Below, in pieces: positions 45,762-53,752 of a stretch of DNA of 64,000 bases. The stretch lies in assembly GCF_052162025.1 (NCBI RefSeq), contig NZ_CP197401.1:3968001-4032000 (forward strand). The letters are read 5' to 3'. This DNA is from Methylobacter sp015476545. Its GTDB lineage: Bacteria; Pseudomonadota; Gammaproteobacteria; Methylococcales; Methylomonadaceae. Under the pieces are notes generated by a model, which was not told where the DNA came from, did no database searches, and saw nothing but the letters and a program-made list of their open reading frames with translations. Made by a program: the position numbers and the translations under genes. The stretch's first letter is position 1; each line of letters starts with the position of its first letter.

Positions 45762-46214
45762 TTAAGCCTGATATTTATCCATGGATGCCAGCTTCGCCAT
45801 AGCGCCTTTTATTTTCGCTTCGGCAGCGGCATCCAATTCATTATTCTTGTAAATTTTATCAAGCAAACCTTCCGCCACCAGCGCCTCTTTTACCCAACGC
45901 TTGGTAAAGCGGTAATTGCTGTGGGCTGAAACGACTTCTCCCGTAGCCGGATTGCGCACTTCGCCTTTGCCCGCCTCTGGTGCTGGAGCAGCAGCAGGCT
46001 TCGCAGGAGCTGCTCTTCTGGCCGCCGCCCTTCTCGCCGCCGGCGCTTCTTTCTGGGGCGCCGCCGCGGCCTGTGGCTGCACCGCCGCTACTTCCTGCTT
46101 TTCAGATTTTACCTGCGGCACTGTCGATTTAGCCGTAGCCCGCTGATCGTTTACAACCGCATAAACGACATAAGCCACGAAAATAGTAGTTAATATAAAC
46201 AACACTTCAGCCAT
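45762..46214 (-). CDS. Unknown membrane-anchored protein with Ala/Pro-rich linker
   Basis: I do not recognise this 150-residue protein. It starts with a transmembrane helix (EVLFILTTIFVAYVVYAVV, residues 3-21), continues through a basic and Ala/Pro/Gln-rich linker to about 88 (repeats of APAARRAAARRAAPAKPAAAP type), and ends in a compact domain with NPATGEVV and YRFTKRWVKEALVAEGLLDKI. The start has a strong GGTGGAGAGG ribosome site, so it is really translated. It lies downstream of the ubi genes in the same direction with a 163-bp gap. It could be an envelope organising protein, but nothing specific supports a function. Confidence 0.75.
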   Translation of the reverse strand: MAEVLFILTTIFVAYVVYAVVNDQRATAKSTVPQVKSEKQEVAAVQPQAAAAPQKEAPAARRAAARRAAPAKPAAAPAPEAGKGEVRNPATGEVVSAHSNYRFTKRWVKEALVAEGLLDKIYKNNELDAAAEAKIKGAMAKLASMDKYQA

Positions 46215-46250
46215 AACACCTCTCCACCTCTTAAGTTAATTTTTATTATT

Positions 46251-46343
46251 TTATTGCCCTGAAATAAGCGCAGCCTGTAGGCGGGCAAACCAAATCGCTA
46301 ATTCCGGAATATACCAGAAGCCGGCGAGCAGGGTAAATACCAA
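46251..46343 (-). CDS. Possible 30-residue hydrophobic peptide
   Basis: A short frame starting at TTG and ending at TAA would give MVFTLLAGFWYIPELAIWFA and ten more residues, a plausible membrane peptide. It lies between ubiI and the anchored protein. No ribosome site is seen, and the frame is open further upstream without an ATG, so it may be chance. Reported because composition is unlike random intergenic DNA. Confidence 0.2.
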   Translation of the reverse strand: MVFTLLAGFWYIPELAIWFARLQAALISGQ

Positions 46344-46377
46344 ATACGCATAAACGCGGGCTTTTCGGCACTTGTCG

Positions 46378-47613
46378 CTAACTCTGAACGACTGGCCAGC
46401 AAGCCTGGGCTTTCGCTAATTTGGGCAAATCCTCGCGCAAGCCCATGGCGTAATGGTTGAAATACGCTTTCACGACAGCCGTGTGGTTTACCCAGTTCAT
46501 GCCAGCCGAACGCAGGCCAATAAAGGGCGGCGATGACACTTTATAGGTTTTGTTGAGCGCATCCATGCTCGCCATCATCATCAGATTGTCGCCTTTACGC
46601 CAGCGTTCGTAGTGGCGTAAATAAGCGGAACCGGACAATGGCCGCCGCTGCTGTTTGGCTTCAATCACTAGCTCGGCAATCGCCGCCGCATCCAGCAGGC
46701 CGGCATTTGCGCCCTGTCCGGCCAACGGATGCATGGCATGGGCGGCATCGCCAACCAATGCGAGATGCCGGTCGGTATAACGGTTGGCATATTGAAACCG
46801 CAACGGAACCGCGGCCCTGGGCCCTACTGCCAGCATTTTGCCCAGAATGCCGCCCGAGGCCTGTTCCAGCGCCTGGAGGAAATCGGCGTCATTCAAGGTC
46901 AGATACTTTTTTGCCGTTTTCGTGCTCAAAGTCCAGACAATCGAACTTTGGCCGTTGTCCAGCGGCAGAAAAGCCAGCGGCCCTTCTTCCAGAAACCGCT
47001 GCCACGCCGTTGCCTGGTGGCTTTTTTCGGTCGTGACCGTGGCGACCAGTCCCTCCTGATCATAATCCCAACCGGTCACGTCTATGCCGGCCATTTTTCT
47101 CAACGCCGATTCGCGCCCGTCGGCGGCAATCACCAGCTCGGCTTCAAGGCGGCGGCCGTCTTCCAGCCTGATCAGCCGGCCGTTATCGGTCAGCTGCATG
47201 TCGGCGACTGCCGCCGGCGTTAGACAATCAGCCGAGGGCAACGTATCGAGCACGTCCCATAAGGCCGCGACCGTCACTCTGTTTTCGGCCAGATGACCCA
47301 GTTCGTTGAATTCGGTATCGGCACAGTCAAAATGCAATTCGCCGTCGCCGCGCGCATCCCATACACGCATATCCCGGTAGGCGCATACGCCGCGCTGCAC
47401 CATGCCCGGCCAGGCGCCGAGCATTTCTAGAATATTCTGCGAGGCTTTCGTCAACGCCGAAACACGGTTATCGATCGGCTCTTTCGGCCAGTGCCGTTCA
47501 GGATTGCGCCTATCCAGCAGCGCCACGCTGATGCCGCCGTGCGCCAGGGCACAGGCCGCCGCCGCACCCACCATGCCGCCGCCGACGACGATCACTTCAT
47601 AGCGTTCAGTCAT
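46378..47613 (-). CDS. ubiI: Ubiquinone biosynthesis FAD-dependent hydroxylase UbiI-like
   Basis: A 411-residue flavoprotein monooxygenase of the UbiH/UbiF/UbiI group, which hydroxylates the ubiquinone ring. It has the N-terminal dinucleotide fold VVGGGMVGAAAACALA, the middle DG motif (IAADGRESALRKMAG) and the C-terminal FAD motif LVGDAAHAMHPLAGQGANAGLLDA. The start at 47613 has CAGGAG just upstream; the frame is longer but overlaps ubiH without coding sense. Position after ubiH matches UbiI (VisC), the C5 hydroxylase in E. coli; the exact ring position is inferred from synteny only. Confidence 0.85.
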   Translation of the reverse strand: MTERYEVIVVGGGMVGAAAACALAHGGISVALLDRRNPERHWPKEPIDNRVSALTKASQNILEMLGAWPGMVQRGVCAYRDMRVWDARGDGELHFDCADTEFNELGHLAENRVTVAALWDVLDTLPSADCLTPAAVADMQLTDNGRLIRLEDGRRLEAELVIAADGRESALRKMAGIDVTGWDYDQEGLVATVTTEKSHQATAWQRFLEEGPLAFLPLDNGQSSIVWTLSTKTAKKYLTLNDADFLQALEQASGGILGKMLAVGPRAAVPLRFQYANRYTDRHLALVGDAAHAMHPLAGQGANAGLLDAAAIAELVIEAKQQRRPLSGSAYLRHYERWRKGDNLMMMASMDALNKTYKVSSPPFIGLRSAGMNWVNHTAVVKAYFNHYAMGLREDLPKLAKAQACWPVVQS

Positions 47614-47615
47614 GA

Positions 47616-48827
47616 TTATCTCCTGCTGCCCAATCGCGGCATGCGGCCGACAAGCCCCATCGCCTGCCGGGCCAGCAGCGCCTTGGCCGCCGGTATATGA
47701 TCGAGCAGCGTCAAGCCGATGTTCCTGACCAAGGCCAGGGCCAGCCATTCATTGGAAAAAATCCGCACGACATTGTCGGTAAAGCCGATAACAAGGTTGT
47801 GGTCTTTTTGCCGGACCTTAGCGTAGCGATTTAAAAAATCGGCCGCGCCGATATCCTGACCATCCCCATGCTGCTCGATAATCATTTCAGCCAGCGCCAC
47901 AACATCGCGCAACCCCAGGTTAAATCCCTGACCCGCCACCGGATGCAATTGATGAGCGGCATTGCCGATAATGACCGCCCGCCCTGAAACCATTTTTTCC
48001 GCACGTATCAGCGACAACGGGAAAGTCCGCCTGGGCGCGGCTAAAGCAAGCTCGCCCAGCCTGTAACCGAAGCATTCCTGAAGCTCGTTCAGAAAGTCTT
48101 TCTCGCTGCCGGCCATCAACGCCTTCGCATCTTCATCGGTTCTTGTCCAGACCACAGCGCACCCGCTGTTGCCGCTCGGCAGCAGCGCAAGCGGCCCGGA
48201 AGCCGTAAAACGCTCATAGGCGGTATTGTTATGCGGCACGGAGGTTTTAACCGTAGTGACCAGCGCCGTCTGCCCGTATTCAGTGGCTTTCTGGTCGATG
48301 TCCAACAGTTTACGCACCGATGACTGGCCGCCATCGGCGCCGACCAGCAATTTAGCCGACAGGCTGAACGACTCATCGCCGCGTTTCAGGCTGACATGAA
48401 TTGCATCCTCGCCGGACATCAAGCCGACAACGCGGGCCGGACAAATCAGCTCGATATTGGCCATTTCGGCAAGCCGGGCCACATGCGTTTCAATGTCGCG
48501 CGCCGAAATCACATACCCCAGCGCATCGACATTTTCCTGTTGCGCAGACAGCCGGGTCTTGCCGAAATGGCCGCGATCCGAGATATGGATGTTTTTTATC
48601 GCCGTGGCCGCCTGGCGTATGCCCTGCCAGATGCCCAGCGCTTCCAGCATTTTTACCGTGCCGCCGGCCAAGGCCAGCGCTCTGTCGCCGGCCGGGGAGG
48701 CATAGAGCTGTTCGCGCGTATTCACTTCGATAATGGCCATGCGCAAGCCGGTGTCTTTCAGCGCCAGCGCCAGACTGTTGCCGGCCAGACCGCCGCCTAC
48801 AATGAGTAAATCATAATCCTGTTGCAT
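47616..48827 (-). CDS. ubiH: 2-octaprenyl-6-methoxyphenol hydroxylase UbiH
   Basis: UbiH hydroxylates C1 of the ubiquinone precursor ring. The 403-residue product shows LLIVGGGLAGNSLALALKD, the middle GADGGQSSVRKLL and the FAD motif IIGNAAHQLHPVAGQGFNLGLRD, the last in the UbiH style. It overlaps pepP by 1 nt and is followed by ubiI after 2 nt, the conserved pepP-ubiH-ubiI order. The gene order supports UbiH over the paralogues. Confidence 0.9.
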   Translation of the reverse strand: MQQDYDLLIVGGGLAGNSLALALKDTGLRMAIIEVNTREQLYASPAGDRALALAGGTVKMLEALGIWQGIRQAATAIKNIHISDRGHFGKTRLSAQQENVDALGYVISARDIETHVARLAEMANIELICPARVVGLMSGEDAIHVSLKRGDESFSLSAKLLVGADGGQSSVRKLLDIDQKATEYGQTALVTTVKTSVPHNNTAYERFTASGPLALLPSGNSGCAVVWTRTDEDAKALMAGSEKDFLNELQECFGYRLGELALAAPRRTFPLSLIRAEKMVSGRAVIIGNAAHQLHPVAGQGFNLGLRDVVALAEMIIEQHGDGQDIGAADFLNRYAKVRQKDHNLVIGFTDNVVRIFSNEWLALALVRNIGLTLLDHIPAAKALLARQAMGLVGRMPRLGSRR

Positions 48828-50137
48828 CAGCCCGCCTGCATCAACGCTTCAATTTCTGCTATGGTTTTGGGCACGCCGGCCGTCAAAATCTCGTGTCCTT
48901 GCGCCGTGACCACCAGATCGTCCTCAATCCGGATGCCTATGCCGCGCCATTTCTCATCGACAGTTTCACAGTTCGCCGGTATGTACAGCCCCGGCTCTAT
49001 GGTCAGCACCATGCCGGGCTCCAGCAACCGCCATTCCTTGTCGACCTTGTAGTCGCCCACGTCATGCACGTCCATGCCCAGCCAATGGCCTATCCGGTGC
49101 ATATAGAACTGCTTGTACTTTTCGTTCTTGATCAGCGTGGGCACGCGGCCTTTCAGCAGTCCCAGAGATACGAGACCTTTCGTCAGCACCTCAACCGAGG
49201 CCTCGTGCGCCAGATGCCAGGGCACGCCGGGCTTGATCTGTTCGATAGCGGCCGCCTGCGCATCGAGAACCAGCTGGTAAAGCTGCTTCTGCGGCTCGCT
49301 GAAACGTCCCGAGACCGGGAATGTGCGCGTAATGTCGGCCGCATAATGATCGCACTCGGCGCCGGCATCGATCAGCAGCAGATCGCCGCTTCTTAATTTG
49401 TCCGAATTTTCGGTATAGTGCAGCACGCAGGCGTTTCTGCCGCCGGCGACAATGGAGGGATAGGCCACCGAGCGCAAGCCGCCCTGAATGAAATGATAAA
49501 TAAGTTCGGCTTCTATCTGATATTCATACAGGCCAGGCTTGCAATTCTGCATGGCTTTGACATGGGCATGGGCGGATACTTCCGCCGCGCGGCGCATCAG
49601 CTTAAGTTCTTCGGGGCTTTTGAACAGGCGCATTTCGTGCAGTATATGCTCCAGCGAAACCAGTTCGCCCGGCGCTGTCACGCCGGTTCTTGATTGGCTG
49701 CGGATATGGTTGATCCATTCCAGCAACCGATGATCCAGATCCGAATCCCGGCCCATCGGATAGAAAACCTTGCCTTTGTCTTCCAGCAGGCCCGGCAGGA
49801 TCTCGCCCAGATCATCGATAGGGAAAGAGTCGTCGGCCTCATAGTGCTGGGTGGCGCCTTCAAGCCCGGCATGGGCGCCTTCCCACAACGCTTTGGTTTC
49901 GTCGTATTCGCGGCAGAACAGAATGTATTCGCCCTGCTCGCGGCCAGGTATAAAGACAGCCAATGAATCGGGTTCATTGAAACCGGTCAGATAATAAAAA
50001 TCGCTGTCCTGCCGAAACGGATAATCGACATCGCGGTTACGGGTTCGAACCGGGGCGCTGCCTATCAGCGCGATATTGCCCTTGCCGATCCGCTGCATTA
50101 ATTGCTTTCTTCTTTTTTTGAATTCGCTTTGCTTCAT
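48827..50137 (-). CDS. pepP: Xaa-Pro aminopeptidase PepP
   Basis: PepP removes the N-terminal residue before proline. The 436-residue product (E. coli 441) has an N-terminal domain and a pita-bread metal domain with ligands in LLIDAGAECDHYAADITRTFP (two Asp), MHRIGHWLGMDVHDVG (His), LTIEPGLY (Glu) and GIRIEDDLVVT (Glu). It is preceded by ygfB with a 16-bp gap and overlaps ubiH; all four are likely one transcript. Confidence 0.96.
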   Translation of the reverse strand: MKQSEFKKRRKQLMQRIGKGNIALIGSAPVRTRNRDVDYPFRQDSDFYYLTGFNEPDSLAVFIPGREQGEYILFCREYDETKALWEGAHAGLEGATQHYEADDSFPIDDLGEILPGLLEDKGKVFYPMGRDSDLDHRLLEWINHIRSQSRTGVTAPGELVSLEHILHEMRLFKSPEELKLMRRAAEVSAHAHVKAMQNCKPGLYEYQIEAELIYHFIQGGLRSVAYPSIVAGGRNACVLHYTENSDKLRSGDLLLIDAGAECDHYAADITRTFPVSGRFSEPQKQLYQLVLDAQAAAIEQIKPGVPWHLAHEASVEVLTKGLVSLGLLKGRVPTLIKNEKYKQFYMHRIGHWLGMDVHDVGDYKVDKEWRLLEPGMVLTIEPGLYIPANCETVDEKWRGIGIRIEDDLVVTAQGHEILTAGVPKTIAEIEALMQAG

Positions 50138-50153
50138 TTGCTTGTTCCACCGC

Positions 50154-50675
50154 CTAATGAACAGTGCCGTCGGTATTGATATTTAACTCATCCCGCAGTA
50201 ATAAAACGGCGGATCTCAGGTATTCAGTAACTTCCATATAGGCATTCTCGTCTTCCTCGCCTTCGGCCTCTTCGTCCAGCTTGGTAAATTCCGTAATATC
50301 CTTCAATATTTCGGAAACATCATTGGGCCAGCCTTTTGCGGTGCACACGGAACCAATGCCGAATAAAAATCCCTGGCACCAACGGCTCAATGCCTGAACA
50401 CGCTCATACAGGAAAGCGTCATCGTCAGGCAAAAACAAGTCAAATTCAAACGCTTCACTAGCCAGCAATGTCCGGGTCTGCTCGAATAACTTCATCAGAG
50501 CCGCCCTGTCTTCATCGCTCAAATCGGTATCGTCCTTAAACAGTTCCTTCAGCCAAGGAGCGCTCTCGGCCTGGCCATTGACGCACAATATGCCTGTCGC
50601 CATGCCATGAGCCTCGGCAGCGGAAACATCCGCGTCGTTATGCTCTAATATCGTATTGATTACCTGGTAAACCAT
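50154..50675 (-). CDS. ygfB: UPF0149 family protein YgfB
   Basis: YgfB-type proteins (UPF0149) lie ahead of pepP in most Gammaproteobacteria; in Pseudomonas a homologue is reported to affect ampDh3 expression and beta-lactam resistance. The 173-residue product has conserved HGMATGILCVNGQAESAPWLKELF, LFLPDDDAFLYERVQALSRWCQGFLFGIG and the acidic C-terminal EEDENAYMEVTEYLRSAVLLLRDEL. I chose the ATG at 50675; an upstream GTG at 50684 is possible. A terminator-like element in its leader is annotated separately. Confidence 0.9.
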   Translation of the reverse strand: MVYQVINTILEHNDADVSAAEAHGMATGILCVNGQAESAPWLKELFKDDTDLSDEDRAALMKLFEQTRTLLASEAFEFDLFLPDDDAFLYERVQALSRWCQGFLFGIGSVCTAKGWPNDVSEILKDITEFTKLDEEAEGEEDENAYMEVTEYLRSAVLLLRDELNINTDGTVH

Positions 50676-50702
50676 GACACCCACATAATAATTTCACTAC
50701 TG

Positions 50703-50800
50703 CTAAAAAAAAAATACTGCTTATGCTACCATTGATCCCCGACTTGGATAACATTTGTTCTTCTTGGCTCCAGGGCGACTGACTATGAGCAGTATTAGAA
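50703..50800 (-). promoter_or_regulatory. Terminator-like hairpin in the ygfB leader
   Basis: On the minus strand AATACTGCTCAT (50796-50785) pairs with ATAAGCAGTATT (50724-50713), 12 bp with one G-T pair, and the 3' arm runs into a T10 tract (50714-50705). The loop is 60 nt. It sits about 30 bp ahead of ygfB. It could be an attenuator, or the end of a short leader RNA. Confidence 0.45.
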
Positions 50801-50863
50801 CATATCGCCGATAATCCTAACTAAACACGCGGCTGATTATTTGCAATGATGTAGTTAACTACT

Positions 50864-51091
50864 ATGACGAATTCAGAAACAACTCAATCCTTAGAATTAA
50901 AAGAGCTCGAAGATAAACTGGACAAGCTTATCGAACAATATAATTCGGTAAAAAACGAAAACAGTTCCCTTAAAATCAAGCAGGAGTCCCTGGTCCGGGA
51001 AAAAGCCAAACTGCTTGAAAAAACCGCCCTGGCCAGAACCCGGGTTGAAGCTATGATTACTCGTCTGAAAGCAATGGAGCAAGGCTCATGA
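50864..51091 (+). CDS. ZapB-like short coiled-coil protein (TIGR02449 type)
   Basis: A 75-residue protein that is almost wholly helical with heptad repeats (LELKELEDKLDKLIEQYNSVKNE, then KIKQESLVREKAKLLEK). It matches the TIGR02449 family found directly upstream of zapA in Gammaproteobacteria, which resembles the division protein ZapB. Its stop overlaps the zapA ATG by 4 nt. The start ATG lacks a ribosome site and directly follows the palindrome GTAGTTAACTAC (50851-50862). A division role is inferred from the neighbour. Confidence 0.8.
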   Translation: MTNSETTQSLELKELEDKLDKLIEQYNSVKNENSSLKIKQESLVREKAKLLEKTALARTRVEAMITRLKAMEQGS

Positions 51092-51396
51092 AAAAAAATC
51101 CTCAACCGGTAGCGCTTACTATCATGGGTAAAGACTATAGGATTGCCTGCGATCCTGATGAGAAGGACGATTTGATCCATTCAGCCCAGGAACTTGATCA
51201 AAAAATGCGCAAAATCAGGGATTCCGGACGAGTCAGCGGCGCGGACAGAATCGCCGTCATGGCAGCGCTCAACCTGGCGCACGAATTGCGTGTGATGAGA
51301 AACCAGAATGCCATGCTGACTCAGAGCCTCAATGAAAATCTGGCTAATATGCGTCATAAAATAGAAAACGTTTTAGAAAATCCTGAAATACAGTAA
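51088..51396 (+). CDS. zapA: Cell division protein ZapA
   Basis: ZapA crosslinks FtsZ filaments at mid-cell. The 102-residue product (E. coli 109) has the N-terminal domain KNPQPVALTIMGKDYRIACDPDE and the C-terminal coiled coil (RIAVMAALNLAHELRVMRNQN). It is translationally coupled to the upstream coiled-coil gene. The 6S RNA follows directly, and the zapA stop overlaps the 6S -10 box. zapA-ssrS linkage is a well conserved gammaproteobacterial arrangement. Confidence 0.93.
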   Translation: MKKNPQPVALTIMGKDYRIACDPDEKDDLIHSAQELDQKMRKIRDSGRVSGADRIAVMAALNLAHELRVMRNQNAMLTQSLNENLANMRHKIENVLENPEIQ

Positions 51397-51399
51397 AAT
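51371..51399 (+). promoter_or_regulatory. Likely promoter of 6S RNA
   Basis: TAAAAT (51394-51399), overlapping the zapA stop codon, has a weak -35 TTTTAG at 51371-51376 with 17-bp spacing. It places the RNA start near 51406. Confidence 0.5.
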
Positions 51400-51405
51400 A
51401 TTAGT

Positions 51406-51590
51406 TTGCATCTCCTGCAGCGTTCGAGAGTGTACTGGGTGTTTCCTGAACCTATTTTTACCCAGGGGGCAGATTACGGTGATGGTGTGCATGCCCGCTC
51501 TATACGGGAAGCCTGATTTACCGATCACGTCCCCACTTGAACCGTTGGTTCAAGGACGAAAGTGCATTACGGCGCAGGCGGGAGATGCCT
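51406..51590 (+). ncRNA. ssrS: 6S RNA
   Basis: 6S RNA mimics an open promoter, binds sigma-70 RNA polymerase and damps transcription in stationary phase. The ends GCATCTCCTGC (51408 on) and GCAGGCGGGAGATGC (ending near 51589) pair as the closing stem, and a T-rich run (TTTTTCTT) follows. Internal arms CTTGAACC and GGTTCAAG near 51537-51554 form a hairpin also found in E. coli 6S RNA (CCTTGAACCAAGGGTTCAAGG). The size of about 185 nt and the location after zapA are as expected. Exact ends are inferred. Confidence 0.9.
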
Positions 51591-51609
51591 TTTTCTTATA
51601 AAAATCCCC

Positions 51610-52068
51610 ATGAATTACTGGCTAATGAAATCCGAACCGGATGCGTTCGGCATCAATGACCTGTGCAACAAACCCGACCGGACCGAACACTGGGACGGGG
51701 TGCGTAATTACCAAGCCAGAAACATGATGCGCGATGAGATGAAACTCGGCGATCAGGTTTTCTTCTATCATTCCAACTGCGATGTGCCGGGCATTGTCGG
51801 CATTATGGAAGTGGTCCGCGAAGGCTATCCGGACTTTACCGCTTTCGATCCCGATGACAAACATTTCGACCCTAAAAGCGATCCGGTCCAGCCGCGCTGG
51901 TTCATGGTTGACGTCAGGCATGTCAGAACACTGTCCCGCACCATTACTCTCCAGGAATTAAAGCAAAAGCAGGAGTTGACCGATCTTGCGCTGGTAAGAC
52001 GCGGCAATCGCTTATCGATCATGCCGGTCTCCAGACAGCAATGGGATTTTATACGCTCATTGGAATAA
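51610..52068 (+). CDS. EVE domain protein
   Basis: A 152-residue EVE-domain protein (PUA-like fold that binds modified bases). The start MNYWLMKSEPDAFGINDL and the runs HWDGVRNYQARNMMRD and LGDQVFFYHSNC are family hallmarks, with PRWFMVDVRH in the second half. I took the ATG at 51610 because the longer frame would start inside 6S RNA. In Enterobacteria the gene after 6S RNA is ygfA (5-formyl-THF cyclo-ligase); here it is this gene. Ligand and function unknown. Confidence 0.88.
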   Translation: MNYWLMKSEPDAFGINDLCNKPDRTEHWDGVRNYQARNMMRDEMKLGDQVFFYHSNCDVPGIVGIMEVVREGYPDFTAFDPDDKHFDPKSDPVQPRWFMVDVRHVRTLSRTITLQELKQKQELTDLALVRRGNRLSIMPVSRQQWDFIRSLE

Positions 52069-52085
52069 CCGGCAGTGACGACACA

Positions 52086-52104
52086 GGGCGGCCACTGACC
52101 GCCC
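52086..52104. terminator. Hairpin between the EVE gene and ilvA
   Basis: GGGCGG and CCGCCC form a GC-rich 6-bp stem around CCACTGA, extended by CAC/GTG with a bulged A. Lies in the 43-bp gap between two convergent genes. No T run; termination inferred. Confidence 0.5.
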
Positions 52105-52111
52105 GTGCTAG

Positions 52112-53674
52112 CTATGCCTCGATAACAGCACCATCCGATTGTTTGTTTTTCACCTCGCTGCCCCCCGAGAACAGGCGATAGGCGGGATTATCGGTTTCCT
52201 CCTGATAAGCAAAACCCAGCCCATCAAGGCATTGCTGGAATTCCTTGCGCTCTGCTTTCGGCATCTGCACGCCCATCAGGACTTTGCCGAATGCGGCGCC
52301 ATGATTGCGGTAATGGAACAGGCTGATATTCCAGCGCCCGCCCAGCGCCGTCAGGAAATTCAATAGCGCGCCGGGCCTTTCCGGAAACTCCAGGCTGTAA
52401 ATAACCTCATTCAGTTCACGCGGCGCATGGCCTCCCACCATATAACGCACGTGCTCTTTAGCCAGATCATTGGTGGTCATATCGGTAACCGAAAAGCCCT
52501 GATCCTGTAATTGCAGGATTAAATCGGCCCGATCCGATTCAAGCCCGCTGCTGGAGATGCCGACAAAAACCTGGGCCAGTTTGGGATCGAAATAACGGTA
52601 ATTGAACTCGGTAATGCTACGTCCGCCCAGCATGCGGCAGAATCGCAAAAAGCTGCCCGGCGTTTCGGGGATGCTGACGGCCAGCAGGATCTCGCGATGC
52701 TCGCCGACCTGGGCGCGCTCGGCCACATAGCGCAGCCGGTCGAAATTCATATTGGCGCCGCTGTCGATGGCGACCAGTGTTTGCCCGGTTATCTTCTCGC
52801 GCTCGACATATTTCTTCAGGCCGGCAATACCCAAGGCGCCGGCAGGTTCGGCAACCGAGCGCGTATCGTCAAAAATATCCTTGATCGCGGCGCAGATTTC
52901 ATCGGTATTGACGGTAACGACTTCATCAACATAATTTTGCGCCAGGCGGAAAGGTTCTTCGCCGATCTGCTTGACCGCCACGCCATCGGCAAACAGGCCG
53001 ACTTGTTTAATGGTGACTCTGCGCTTCGCTTTCAGAGCCCGGTTCAGGCAATCAGAATCATCGGGCTCCACGCCGATGACCTTGATCTCCGGCCGCACGA
53101 ATTTGACATAAGCCGCGACACCGGCAATCAAGCCGCCGCCGCCGACCGGCACAAAGATCGCATCCAAGCCGTCGGTCTGCTGCCGGAGGATTTCCATGGC
53201 TACCGTACCCTGCCCGGCGATGACGTCGGGATCGTCATAGGGATGGATGAACACCATGTCTTTTTGTTCGGCCAATTCCTTGGCATGCGCATAAGCCTCA
53301 TCATAGGCATCGCCGAACAGCACCGCTTTGGCGCCTCTGGCTTTCACGGACTGGACTTTAATTTCGGGCGTGGTTTTCGGCATCACGATCAATGCCTTAA
53401 TGCCCAATCTTTTGGCCGCTAGGGCAACGCCCTGGGCGTGATTGCCGGCTGAAGCGGCGATCACGCCATGCGCCCGCTCCTGCTCGTTCAGCAAGGCCAT
53501 TTTGTTGTAGGCGCCGCGCAGTTTAAACGAGAACACCGGCTGCAAGTCTTCGCGTTTCAAATAGACGTTGTTGCCCAGGCGCTCCGACAGCGAGGATGCG
53601 AAATCCAGAGGCGTTTCTATGGCAACATCGTAAACTTTGGCGCGTAATATTTTTTCTATGTATTTTATCGGCAT
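52112..53674 (-). CDS. ilvA: Threonine ammonia-lyase, biosynthetic
   Basis: IlvA deaminates threonine to 2-oxobutyrate, the committed step to isoleucine. The 520-residue product (E. coli 514) has the PLP Lys in PVFSFKLRGAYNKM, the glycine loop FVPVGGGGLIAG, and two C-terminal regulatory ACT-like repeats beginning near 335 (EILLAVSIPETPGSFLRFC and ... LEFPERPGALLNFLTALG), as in the isoleucine-inhibited form. It lies 78 bp upstream of the gspD end but is probably not in the secretion operon. Confidence 0.96.
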   Translation of the reverse strand: MPIKYIEKILRAKVYDVAIETPLDFASSLSERLGNNVYLKREDLQPVFSFKLRGAYNKMALLNEQERAHGVIAASAGNHAQGVALAAKRLGIKALIVMPKTTPEIKVQSVKARGAKAVLFGDAYDEAYAHAKELAEQKDMVFIHPYDDPDVIAGQGTVAMEILRQQTDGLDAIFVPVGGGGLIAGVAAYVKFVRPEIKVIGVEPDDSDCLNRALKAKRRVTIKQVGLFADGVAVKQIGEEPFRLAQNYVDEVVTVNTDEICAAIKDIFDDTRSVAEPAGALGIAGLKKYVEREKITGQTLVAIDSGANMNFDRLRYVAERAQVGEHREILLAVSIPETPGSFLRFCRMLGGRSITEFNYRYFDPKLAQVFVGISSSGLESDRADLILQLQDQGFSVTDMTTNDLAKEHVRYMVGGHAPRELNEVIYSLEFPERPGALLNFLTALGGRWNISLFHYRNHGAAFGKVLMGVQMPKAERKEFQQCLDGLGFAYQEETDNPAYRLFSGGSEVKNKQSDGAVIEA

Positions 53675-53752
53675 GTTTGAAAATGGGCTGAGGTCTTCTT
53701 TAACCCGGTTATTATCCCATACTATCCACTTAAGGTGCGCTGGCTATAGTCA

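Noticed and set aside
51562..51609. Longer N-terminus for the EVE protein
   Set aside because: These bases are the 3' arm of 6S RNA and its T-rich end.
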